DNA from: Nyssa sinensis
Lineage: Eukaryota > Streptophyta > Magnoliopsida > Cornales > Nyssaceae
Assembly: GCA_008638375.1 (NCBI GenBank)
Contig: CM018032.1
Location: 34,027,751 to 34,091,750 of the forward strand
Reading direction: 5' to 3'
DNA length: 64,000 nt
Part shown: positions 54,926 through 64,000 of the stretch, one piece after another
How positions within the stretch are numbered: the first letter of the stretch is position 1
How the letters are laid out: each line of letters begins with the position of its first letter
Notes under the pieces: model-generated
Database searches by the model: none
What the model was told of the DNA's origin: nothing
Seen by the model: the letters and a program-made list of their open reading frames with translations, nothing else
Program-made: the position numbers and the translations under genes

Positions 54926-55929
54926 TTCTATTTTATTGTCATTTATTATTATTATGTGAACATTTTAAAGCAAAATATTATAATAATTTTAAAAAAAAAT
55001 ACAAAAACAAATAAAATATTATAATAACAAATAATAAAGTGAATAATAATAATATTAAACTAACAAATAACAAAGTAAAAAATACAAAAATTAAACAAAA
55101 TATTATAATTGCAAATAACAAAATAAAATAGTGATATTATGTAATTAAAACAATAAAAAAATATAACATTTAAAAAAATTATGATCCATATTAGTCATTA
55201 ATAAAACAAAAAAAAAATAAAAAAGTGAAAAAAAACACTGAGTGGCCCCCGACCAAGGAACAATTGGTGGTGTTTCTCAAGTCACACAACTTGAGCAGTA
55301 ACTTAGGTCTCATCATGACTCACATAAAAGACCTAGGCGTCAAAAGAGGGCAACTCCATATGGGATTTAAATTATCAGGTATATATCCTTATTGTTTTTG
55401 TTTTTATTAGATGCCATTATGCACTTTAATTTTCTCATCTTCTTTTATTTTGCAGGAAACTTGAAAATACTAAATGGACCGCTGCATTTTTTTCTTTTAT
55501 TATGAAGAAAATTGTGTTTAAATGGTAGGAAATACTTGGTGTAAAATTGTTCTTTCAATTAGTAAATTATTTTTGGTGATGGATGATTGTTGTTTGGTTA
55601 GTTTGAGTTTGTGATTGTAGTGGTTCAATGTTGGTTGGTTGGTTGGTGGTGGATGGATGGATGATGTGGTGTGGTGTGGTTTTTGTAGGTTTTTTTCATT
55701 CTTTGGATGGAAGGATGGATGGCTGATGATGATGTTTGTTGGCTTGTGATTATTGTGAGTTGTGGATGATGTTTGTGGATATTGTAAGTTGTGAATAAGT
55801 TTTGGAAAATACATGTCGCAGTTTTTTTTGGTATTTTACAGAGAATAGCAGGAAGTTTTTTTTTTTTTTTTTTGTGTTTACAGAGAAAGTATGTTTTATA
55901 GAGATGTTGCAACCCTTTGATTTTTTTAA
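54926..55929. other. AT-rich then GT-rich low-complexity DNA
   Basis: 55560-55760 is an imperfect (GGTT/GGAT)n stretch. No gene. Confidence 0.45.
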
Positions 55930-56236
55930 CAGTGTTTTTAAATACGTCTTTTGAAAAGACGTTTTGTGTGTTCCTAAACTAGTCATGTCTTTTTTAAAAA
56001 ATCGTTTTTTAAAAAGACGCTTTCCAAAGTGTCTTTTGAAAGTGTATTTCCAAAAAACGATTTCTACGTAAAATCTATTTTTCAAAGTTTTCAAATCGTC
56101 TTTTGGATTTTGGCATTAAAAATATTTTTTCAAAAAACAAACATTTTTTTAAACAACCATAGACTGGTAAATAAGTTGAAAACAATTATAAATTGTAAAA
56201 TAAGATTTTTTTTCACCATAGTCCCGAATTTAACTC
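55930..56236. mobile_element. Isolated terminus of the same MULE family as 36932-41966
   Basis: Shares the GTCTTTT/AAAAGAC hairpin words, 'ggtaaataagtt', the T-run plus 'ttcacca/cctag' and the terminal 'TTTAACTC' with the right end of the Pack-MULE. The next 9 bp (caaaaaatg) were not found duplicated nearby, so the other end is missing or diverged. Confidence 0.6.
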
Positions 56237-59200
56237 CAAAAAATGCAATATTCCATATCGCCTAGACCCTGAGATCCTAAGATGCTTATAATTTTGTATA
56301 ACACAAAGAAACAAGGTTGTGTGGTGAGGAATCTAACCCTTAGTCAAAGTAAACAATATAGCTGCCTCTCTCAAAGTGTAGAAGCCCTTGGAGTGTTTGT
56401 TAATGGGCAATTGAGATATTTGGTGGTATGGTGACTAAAGTCGTAAGATACTTATAAGTGTGAGCTTAAACCTTTAATTTCTAAGCTAATCTAAAGAAGC
56501 AAGGTCACGTGGCGAGAATTTTTTGGTCCATTAAAGTAAACGACACTGTACAATGTGAATTCGATTCATTACAAAAAAAAAAGAAAAAAAGATTAGACAA
56601 ATAAAAAAAAAAAATAAAGGATGAAATTATAGGGAAATACAGATAAAAATTATATTATCCCCTTTTTAATTTAAGAATTAACATATGTTTTTGTGTATTG
56701 TTAATTTAATAGAATGAGTTACTAATAGCAATGTGTATTAGAAAACACAAAGGTTGACATTTATACTTGTGCAACTACTAAAGAGGTATAACCATGGTGG
56801 AGAAAGGATTGTTCTGATATGATTCTAAAAAACACATCAATAGACAAGTCATTTATTATACAAGAGAAAGATTAGGGAGAGATGTCTGCTCCTCTACTAC
56901 CCATGAAAAAACTTAAAGACTTTTACTGAATTACTTTATCCACAATACCCTACTTGACTTACTATTTCATACTTTAATTATACACTTACTTTTAATTATT
57001 TTTAGGACGACACTTAATTCTAATTAAATTTGGTAGGAGAAATTTTCTTCAATTCGAATATGTGTTTTAATTATATTCTGGCACATATTCTTTTAATTTT
57101 ATGTAATTTTTATTTTTTAGTTAAAATTAAATAGTCACATGATATACATGTGATTGTGTATGTGACATATTAAAATTGTGACATGTACATGGATAAAAAA
57201 AATTCTTCGTAATTGATTTGAAATCAAACACTCTCCTTATTTTTATGTTGTATCACTTACCTTTTCTCGTATTCTCAATTGTATCATTGATATGATGTGT
57301 AAAAATATAGTAATTTTTAAAAAAAAATCCTGTAAAATTTAAAATTATCATATCTTGAAACATCACATTAAATATATAATTAGTGATATAAATTCAAGAT
57401 TATTCTATCCCTATTTTGTAATATACAATGTATCATTTTTATCATATCTAAACCCAGACGCCCGCACGAAACTGATGAATGGTCAACCAACCAAAGATTC
57501 CAAGTGTCCATTTAGGCTGCCAGATAATGGGCCAGATGGATTGGGCTCAAAAACCAGGCCACACCGGGGGCTGCTGAGCTTATATTATTTGACTTAAGTC
57601 ACAGTATTGGGCCTTTGTCCAACCAAACGTAGTATCATTCACAGGCTTCCTGGCCTACACGTTGTTTGGATGGATTTGTTTGCAACGTTTGGGTTCAGGA
57701 AATCTGAGAATAGAATAGAATGAATTATATAATGATAGAGAGATTGTTTGAATGGATTTGATTTGACAAAACATATCGAATTTTCATCCAATTCATAGAA
57801 AAAGTTATGGTCTTTCATCTTATCTAAAACATTTGGGTATAGACGTTTGAAGCAGACTTCCTTTTTCTTGTGTATATATTGTTTTTGCGATGTCCATCGT
57901 CTGTTGTTTCTATTCCCTTAAGACTCCATTTGATTCCCAGATTTATCGTTAAAAGCCAAAAAAAAAAAGTATGGAAAGAAAATCATTTTCTCTTCTCTTT
58001 TTGTTTACAATGGAAATTAGGGGGAAGAAAGCAAAAAGTTTCAATCTCATATATAATTTCCCCTTTCTTTTCTTATTTCAGTCATTATTAAAAAAACTTC
58101 AATTTCTTTCTTTGTTTTAGAGGGGAAAAATAAAAAAACAGGAGGGAGATGGTTTTTGTTTCTCTTCCTTCCCTTGACAAAATGCATGAAGCAAAGAACG
58201 GGTTACTTGTGTTGCAAGATGTTGAAAAAACGGAAATATATACTTGACGAATTAAGATGCACGATATATAATTGATTTGAAAATACAATGCTTGTTGCTG
58301 TGGTGCGAAAATGTTGAACGCTATCAAAGTAACTTTATAAATTCATATGAGCAAGGTTATCATGAGTACTTATCCTTGTTTGTTTACCTCAATAAGACAG
58401 GATTGGACAGATCTAGAGTTAACCCGTTTCTAATTTATCTCGTGTTTGTTTAGTGGGATAACTTGTGGTATTAATTATGCAAGGGGTTTTTAGGAATCTT
58501 TTTATGATCAAAAGAGGGCAACCTGCATATGAATTGCATTCTTTTTTTCTTTTCTTTTTTTGATAATTGGGTGTCCGGACCAACTTGTGCGCACTTCGAT
58601 TAATTTTAGGATTCTAAAGTTAACGACCGTACAAATCTTCACTAATGCAAGGGAGAGACTCAAATTGGAGACCTTGAATTTTAACATGAAGTAGCATTCT
58701 ATTGATATAAAATTATTAGCATTGAATATATTAAAGCACCACTCGGAGTGTTGCTGAGCGACAAAGACGTTGAAGATAAAATTTAAACGTATCGAGTTCG
58801 AGTTTTTTCTGCGTCAATCCTTAACGCTAGACGTTAAAGGGTGAGCTTCGCTGTCACAGTAAAGAAGATTTAGTTTGGTGCGCTTAAATTAACCCATAAT
58901 ATCTAATCCGATTTATTAAACTAAAAATAATAATAATGGATAAAACAAGTGTTAGTTAAGCATGTGTGATCTTTTTATGTCAAATTCCATTATGAAATAT
59001 TATTGAGATGTATATCACTTAGTCGATACAGCTCAACTTGCCAAAATCTAGCTGAATTTCTGAGCTGTCTTTTTCTTTTTTGGTTACAAAACCTATCAAA
59101 TCTACTATCCAAAAATATAACTATATACACACATATGCAAGAGTGAATATATTATTCTCTACGCATATATATTCATTCTCATTAAAAATGCATAAGCTAC

Positions 59201-59240
59201 ATATATATAGTGGTGTTTCTGAAATTGTTGAATCGCAGTC
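56237..59240. other. Gene-free AT-rich region upstream of the 59-kb gene
   Basis: No gene. At 58740-58860 a tRNA-related SINE-like segment may be present (A-box-like 'gttgctgagcga', B-box-like 'gagttcgag' about 35 bp later). 58560-58600 has a phrase (gggtgtccggaccaacttgt) common in dispersed plant repeats. Confidence 0.35.
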
Positions 59241-60412
59241 ATGGAACTTGAGAGTGATCAGACCAACCAAATCTTCAGAGAACATGGAACGTATTATGAT
59301 CCAATAGTTGTATCAAGCGACGATGATGATGATGATGACGACAACGACGAAGATGATGATAACTCATACTATGGTTTTGAAGAAGTGAGTGGCCCCGACA
59401 ATACAAGCTCTGGAAATATTCCAGTGATGAGCGGTATCGTTGATGAATATTACAGCGACAATGATGGCCTTGTTGTTCTTGATCCAGAGATGCCCTTATT
59501 CAAAGACTTTGTGGATTTAACCTTTCCTTCTCAACATCGAGATACATATTTTGGTAATACATCAATTTATGTTTCCGTTTATTTCACTTGATTTTTAATT
59601 AATTTTTTAATTACATGCTACTTTATTATTTATCTTTATATAAATATGTTTTCTTAGATTCTCAAGCAGCATGAAGATCTAGGACAGACCAAAGTACTAT
59701 TTAAATCTTGATTAATGTCATATTGTTTATTTATATGTAATAACAGCCTTCAAACTGACTAATATTTTTGTAATAAAAAAAGAAAATTTTCTCACCGTGC
59801 AGCATTATTGTTTCTCATCGATCGTAATTAAATACAAGAAGAGAGATCAATTATATATAATAATTGAGCTTATATGGCCAATCTTATCTTGTATGTAATG
59901 TAACTATGAAATTTCTTGCTTTTGGTAAAATAGATAAAATAAGTATTTACGTAATCTCTTTCTCTGTCATGCTCATGCAAACACAAACCCTAATGGTTCC
60001 TCTGAAATATGATCCTTTTGTAGTTGGTTCAGAAAGTGGCAGGCCGGAAGGTCACGCCAATGACGAAGAAATGGTGAAATTTTCAATGCCTTGCGAGTGG
60101 AATGTAGAAGATAATGTGGTCCTGAAAGACACTACTCCATCCACGGTACAAATGATCTATAACAGTACTGACAAACTGGACCAGACTTTTGAAAATATCC
60201 CCATACCCGACTTCAAAAGATCTAGAGTTACAATGAGTACTGGGATAGGTCATGACAAGGAAAGTTTTCTTCAGAAAAAACCCAGATTATTAGAACAGCT
60301 CGAAGTGGAAGACGTGACTCCAACTGGAATTTTCGACCCTATGTTGCCACTGCCAGGCTTTGATATATATGCAGGTAATATATCTGGAGTACTACCTATA
60401 CATGTCTGTGTG

Positions 60413-60448
<36 letters not shown>

Positions 60449-60965
60449 TTAGTATAAGTCTTTATGTTTGTTCTACAAGGATCGATAATTACATAATTAA
60501 TCTTGATTAGTTTCCCACTTAATTTGCAGATAATGTTATGGGATTATATAGTTCAAGTAGCATGGACAATGAATACGATGAAAGTCTTGCATTGATGCTG
60601 GCATCACAAGAGTTGGCACCGGATTTTTCAGCATTCAGTTATCTAGAGCCTACACAGCTGCAACCAGAACCCCTTGCAGTAGCTATGCCTCCATCACTGC
60701 CGATTTCCACTTCAAATGACATCATACAACGCTGCGATCAGTACCTGAATTATGCACATATTGAAGGACCTTTAGGTCATAATATAGATATTTCTTTTTT
60801 CAGCTTAAATGTTTTAATTTCTTTTTACACTAATAATTATATATAATTTATTAATTTGATGGTTTTTTTTCTAAATTTTTTTGAGAATTTTTTCCTGCAG
60901 ATGATTGGGTTTCCACTGGTGTAGAAGAGGGTGAACAGAAGGATGATGCAGAAACTAAAGAGTGA
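59241..60965 (+). CDS. Uncharacterised acidic plant protein, four exons
   Basis: Exons 59241-59553, 60024-60374, 60530-60775 and 60901-60965. All introns are GT-AG and in phase 1, and they join to one 324-residue frame ending TGA. Residues about 27-40 are an almost pure Asp/Glu run. No signal peptide or membrane segment is seen. The rest is Ser/Asp/Pro-rich and looks disordered, with short patches such as DPEMPLFKDFVDLTFPS, FKRSRVTMS and YDESLALMLASQELAPDFSAF. A TATA-like run (acatatatatag) lies 30-40 bp before the ATG. Clean splicing with no defect suggests a living gene. I do not recognise the family; a nuclear role is only a guess from the acidic composition. Confidence 0.7.
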
Positions 60966-61537
60966 TATGTCAACACCATTTTTATTTTATTTTTTACTTC
61001 CATTTCTTTTCTCCTTAATTAAACACTCTTTATCTCAATTATGTACATAGTTCCTTTATCTTTTTCTTCAATTACTTCCCATTTGAACATATTTTGGACG
61101 AATAATGCTGGCTATAGACCAAAGGTTTTTTTTTTACCGCTTATATGTTCAAGTAATTGGGATAATGTTCTATTGAGTTGACTCGAGTATTACGGTTTAC
61201 ATGAGAATTTTGCTTTTTCTTAACAAAATCATTAATCACAATTATTCATAAATGCTGACAAGAAATTGGTAGCATGTAACATATTTTTTGTTTTGTTTGG
61301 GATCAGTGGGTGTTGCTGATGATAGGCATTATTAATTTGTGTTCTTTTATATGTGCAAATTGATCATCAGTTACATTCATTTGACCAGATCATTAGGAAA
61401 CCAACCTGTAAGAGAAGTAGAGCCAAGGGAAGCAGAAGAAGGTACAAGTTGACTTAATTTAATTTTATATAATAAGTGTGGGGCAATGAATTAAGATATC
61501 AAGTCTGCATGTCAGCTTCCTTTTGATTAACATGATA
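60966..61537 (+). other. 3' flank with a possible extra exon
   Basis: 61384-61432 lies between an AG acceptor and a GTACAAG donor and encodes a basic stretch (IRKPTCKRSRAKGSRR). It could be an alternative 3' exon of the 59-kb gene or unrelated. Otherwise non-coding. Confidence 0.25.
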
Positions 61538-61794
61538 GGACATCTTTAGACTCAAATTTAAATTTAAGTTAAAATACACAGAAATGATTTTCCAACTCTA
61601 GACTCAAATTCATATCAAATCAGTTTTTACTCAAATCTAAACCCAAATCAGTGCACTACTGTTCATATAATCAAATATTTAATGACTATTTTTTTTCCCT
61701 ACCTAATCTCACTTAAGATGGAAAGTGAAAGGAAAAGGCAAGGACAAAAAATGGAAAGAAAAACAGGAAAAGGAAAACAGAAACCCCAAAGAGT

Positions 61795-61912
61795 GATTTT
61801 GATTTGGTTCAGAAACAAGAACATGAATGGCTTGCCATGAAAACGAAATTAGAAGAAACAGAGGAAAAAGAGAGCAGAGACGAGACCCTCCGAGCTGCCA
61901 TGGCCTGTATGT
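61795..61912 (+). other. Coding-like coiled-coil fragment
   Basis: An open frame reads DLVQKQEHEWLAMKTKLEET then EEKESRDETLRAAMAC, ending at a possible GTTTGT donor. It is charged and helical in character. Source unrecognised. Confidence 0.3.
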
Positions 61913-61921
61913 TTGTTAAAC

Positions 61922-61922
61922 C

Positions 61923-61967
<45 letters not shown>

Positions 61968-61968
61968 A
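61922..61968. repeat. (AT)n(GT)n microsatellite
   Basis: A compound dinucleotide repeat inside the TIR-bounded element. Confidence 0.9.
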
Positions 61969-61996
61969 ATGAACTTATTAGCATGATTTTGTGGTT

Positions 61997-62118
61997 GAAA
62001 TAAGATACCCGTGCTCTTCCTCTATCCATGGCACACCTTTTTTCCTTACTTGATCAGAAGGCCGAGCCGATGAGCTCTTTTTTCCACCAGAATCATGGAA
62101 TTGTTTCAATCCATCAAA
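61997..62118 (-). pseudogene. DIVARICATA-type MYB fragment
   Basis: The minus-strand frame contains GLKQFHDSGGKKSSSARPSD and QVRKKGVPWIEEEHG, matching the linker and the start of the second MYB repeat (KKGVPWTEEEH) of DIVARICATA-like transcription factors. The homology stops within the repeat, right after EEEH, and the SHAQKYF-type motif is missing. It is a fragment only, probably carried by the surrounding element. Confidence 0.65.
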
Positions 62119-62509
62119 GTTTTGATTGTTCACCCACTCCACTAGTTGTTGATCTCTCGACCGGCTAAGATCTTTCCTTTGCAAGAACTTCTCGGCGATT
62201 CCGAGTAAGCGTATGACCTCCACCCTTGTTTGCGTGAGAGATGAGGTGTGATGGACTGGAGATGTTTGGGCAAAAATTTGGGAGGAAATGAAAATTAAGA
62301 GTGAAAGAGGTTTGAAAAGAAAATGAAGAGGAAAAATAATTTTTGAAGAAAAATAATATAAAGTAGCTTTTGGAATAAGGTGAAAATTTTTAAAAAAGAT
62401 TTAAGTAAAGCTTTAAGTGACCATAGGAGAACATCAAACTCAAATTTACCTTTTACTCAAATTTTAAGTAAAATTTGGGTTTAAATTTGAGTCACCACTG
62501 AAGATGACC

Positions 62510-62770
62510 TTAGAAACTAAACTAATATTCTGTTTATGAAGGAACAATGTGGATGTATAATTTCATTCCAAAAATATTTTATTGATTGGGAGCTTTTGAC
62601 ATTGTATCTCATTCTCCTCTCTCTTGAAGAAACAAGAAGGTTTGTGTTAATGTGAACAAAGTGACTAGAGAGACAACAGTGGTAGTAGTAGAAGAGAGAG
62701 AGAGAGAGTAATTAAATTCTTTGATAATGGGACTGTCGTCATGTGGGCTGAGCCGTGTGCTTATGGACAG

Positions 62771-62803
<33 letters not shown>

Positions 62804-62865
62804 GTCTACTTCAAAATTCAAAAGTGTCAAATATAATTGACATAAGTAAACATCAGAAGAATTAA
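62510..62865. other. Short intergenic stretch with an (AT)n tract
   Basis: (AT)n at 62772-62802 and a (GA)n run near 62692. No gene. Confidence 0.6.
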
Positions 62866-62951
62866 GGGGTGGTGGCGCAGTTGGCTAGCGCGTAGGTCTC
62901 ATAGCTTCTTGAGTTATCCTGAGGTCGAGAGTTCGAGCCTCTCTCACCCCA
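62866..62951 (+). tRNA. tRNA-Met(CAT), elongator type, with a 12-nt intron
   Basis: 86 bp. The acceptor stem GGGGTGG pairs with TCACCCC (one G-T pair), and A at 62951 is the discriminator. The D arm GGCGCAGTTGGCTAGCGC, T arm GAGAGTTCGAGCCTCTC with B box, and anticodon CAT at 62900-62902 fit plant elongator tRNA-Met. The extra bases 62904-62915, one base after the anticodon, are the expected intron of this plant tRNA. No T-run of four or more follows within the next few bases; the first is TTTTTT at about 62959. Confidence 0.97.
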
Positions 62952-63638
62952 GTTTGTCATTTTTTGGTTCTTTTCTTTTCTATTCTATTTTCTACCCCAA
63001 AATATAAATGTAATTATTAATATTGATCCTGCTTATACGGAGTATATATTAGAGATAACCACATTACCTTTCGCACAAAGAAGCTAGCCAACTGCTAACA
63101 ACTATACCAAGCCTAAAAATTGAATAATTATTTTTTGTTTTTAATTTGTCAAGCTTGTCAAACAAAGAACATAAGAGATTGAGTGGAAGAACAATCATTT
63201 GGTTAAAAAAATTTATCATAAATTAAATTTATTTTCAATTTCCTTCTTTCAACGCCAGTTAACCACACCAAATAATGATCTTTCTTTAATAGCCTCAGAA
63301 TTCATATCCTATGTATACTGAACTCTTTTTTTCTTTCTCTCTCCTGTTTGATGGGATGCTAATTACAAGTTTATTCAAATAATAATTATCAACATGTTCC
63401 TTCAATGAGACAACCTTTTTTCAAAAAAGAAAAAAAAAGAACCCTATTTCTGATATTTATAAATAATTTTATCCTGTGTTTTCAATCTGCACTCCCAAAG
63501 AAGCAGCATGTATTTAAATACTACTGCTGACTCAGAAACATTTAATCTGTACCTTGCTCACAAGAACAAATAAGAGTCCATACTTCACAATCTCAACCTC
63601 CAAACCATTCTTATATTTTCACATTCTTCATCTCATTT
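62952..63638. other. Intergenic, 3' flank of the FPP gene
   Basis: No gene seen. It includes the presumed 3' UTR of the minus-strand FPP gene. Confidence 0.55.
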
Positions 63639-63971
63639 CTACTCCCTGCTCTTATTACTCCTTGGGAAAAACCTCCCAAACCCATTTCGACTCTTTTCAG
63701 AAGCAATGCTGCCCGGCCCTACCGATGCCAACAAGAAGTTGCTGTCTCTGCCATTGTCTATTTTTGAAGCTTCAGAATCTCTTTTGGACATGTACAAATC
63801 GCCAGAATGCAATTTATGTGATTCCTGACCATCTTTAGGAAGCTCCAGTGGCATCTGTGAATCAGTTAGGAGGTCTTCCAGTGTTGCAAGAGACTTCAAC
63901 TGCCTACCAAGTGATGCAATTGTTTTCTGGCACTCTGCAAGTTTACTGGCTGCCACTGCCATCTCCTTGTC
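63639..63971 (-). CDS. Filament-like plant protein (FPP), last exon, partial
   Basis: The minus-strand exon begins after an acceptor (tttgtggcag, 63972-63981) and encodes DKEMAVAASKLAECQKTIAS, then LGRQLKSLATLEDLL, the conserved C-terminal coiled-coil end of FPP proteins. A Ser/Gly-rich tail ends GFGRFFPRSNKSRE-stop. FPPs are long coiled-coil plant proteins linked to the nuclear envelope and cytoskeleton. The rest of the gene lies beyond the right edge. No lesion is visible. Confidence 0.88.
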   Translation of the reverse strand, partial: DKEMAVAASKLAECQKTIASLGRQLKSLATLEDLLTDSQMPLELPKDGQESHKLHSGDLYMSKRDSEASKIDNGRDSNFLLASVGPGSIASEKSRNGFGRFFPRSNKSRE

Positions 63972-64000
63972 CTGCCACAAATATCAAGATCCAGAAACTC

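Larger units (their letters stand above)
61538..62509. mobile_element. TIR-bounded element (about 970 bp) with gene fragments
   Basis: The left end GGACATCTTTAGACTCAAAT and the right end, inverted, GGTCATCTTCAGTGGTGACT share the GGWCATCTT start and 'gactcaaatttaaa'. The flanking triplets ata / tta are close to the TWA targets of PIF/Harbinger elements. It carries coding-like pieces on both strands and no transposase. Confidence 0.5.

Overview
The window is nuclear DNA from a flowering plant, most likely a eudicot with a repeat-rich genome. The evidence is an intron-containing elongator tRNA-Met gene, GT-AG introns, plant-type Ty1/copia and Ty3/gypsy LTR retrotransposons, an L1-type LINE, a Mutator-like element with captured gene fragments, and the 3' end of a filament-like plant protein gene. 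It is AT-rich and mostly transposon-derived. The species cannot be read from the sequence.

Layout. 1-386: part of an inverted LTR of the same family as the large gypsy element further in. 387-9213: LINE remnant (2.2-2.9 kb), a dispersed repeat copy (3.4-5.2 kb), and degenerate LTR-element pieces, including two convergent leader/gag starts at 6.28 and 8.88 kb around an LTR-like block. 9219-18284: a copia element on the minus strand (TSD ATAAA, tRNA-Met PBS, polypurine tract), split by a 4.19-kb solo-LTR-like insertion (10467-14659, TSD TTAGT) between the two halves of reverse transcriptase. 19427-31400: a nearly complete 11.97-kb Tat-lineage gypsy element on the plus strand (635-bp LTRs, TSD TAGAC), the youngest dated insertion here. 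It encodes gag, protease, RT with two RNase H domains and integrase in one frame with three in-frame stops. A 93-bp tandem array follows, then a spliced antisense gene with its own TATA box and polyadenylation signal.

32.7-47.0 kb: a fatty-acid-amide-hydrolase-like amidase pseudogene on the plus strand, with most exons recognisable. It is broken by a nonsense codon, a lost splice donor, a 1.03-kb TG...CA insertion in an exon, and a 5.0-kb Pack-MULE (36932-41966, 9-bp TSD) that landed 4 nt into an intron. The Pack-MULE carries fragments resembling ATP synthase alpha and an acyl-activating enzyme. 49.1-53.8 kb: a decayed second copia element. 54-59 kb: AT-rich repeats. 59241-60965: a four-exon gene of unknown function that splices cleanly in one frame. 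61.5-62.5 kb: a TIR-bounded element with a DIVARICATA-type MYB fragment. 62866-62951: tRNA-Met(CAT). 63639-63971: last exon of a filament-like plant protein gene running off the right edge.

The genes with no visible defect are the tRNA, the 59-kb gene and the FPP exon. The rest is transposons and their debris. The most unusual material is inside the Tat element: the spliced antisense gene, hairpin stems in the tandem array that vary in a compensating way, and a stop codon in a TMV-type readthrough context. The Pack-MULE termini are also notable, being built from arrays of near-perfect hairpins.
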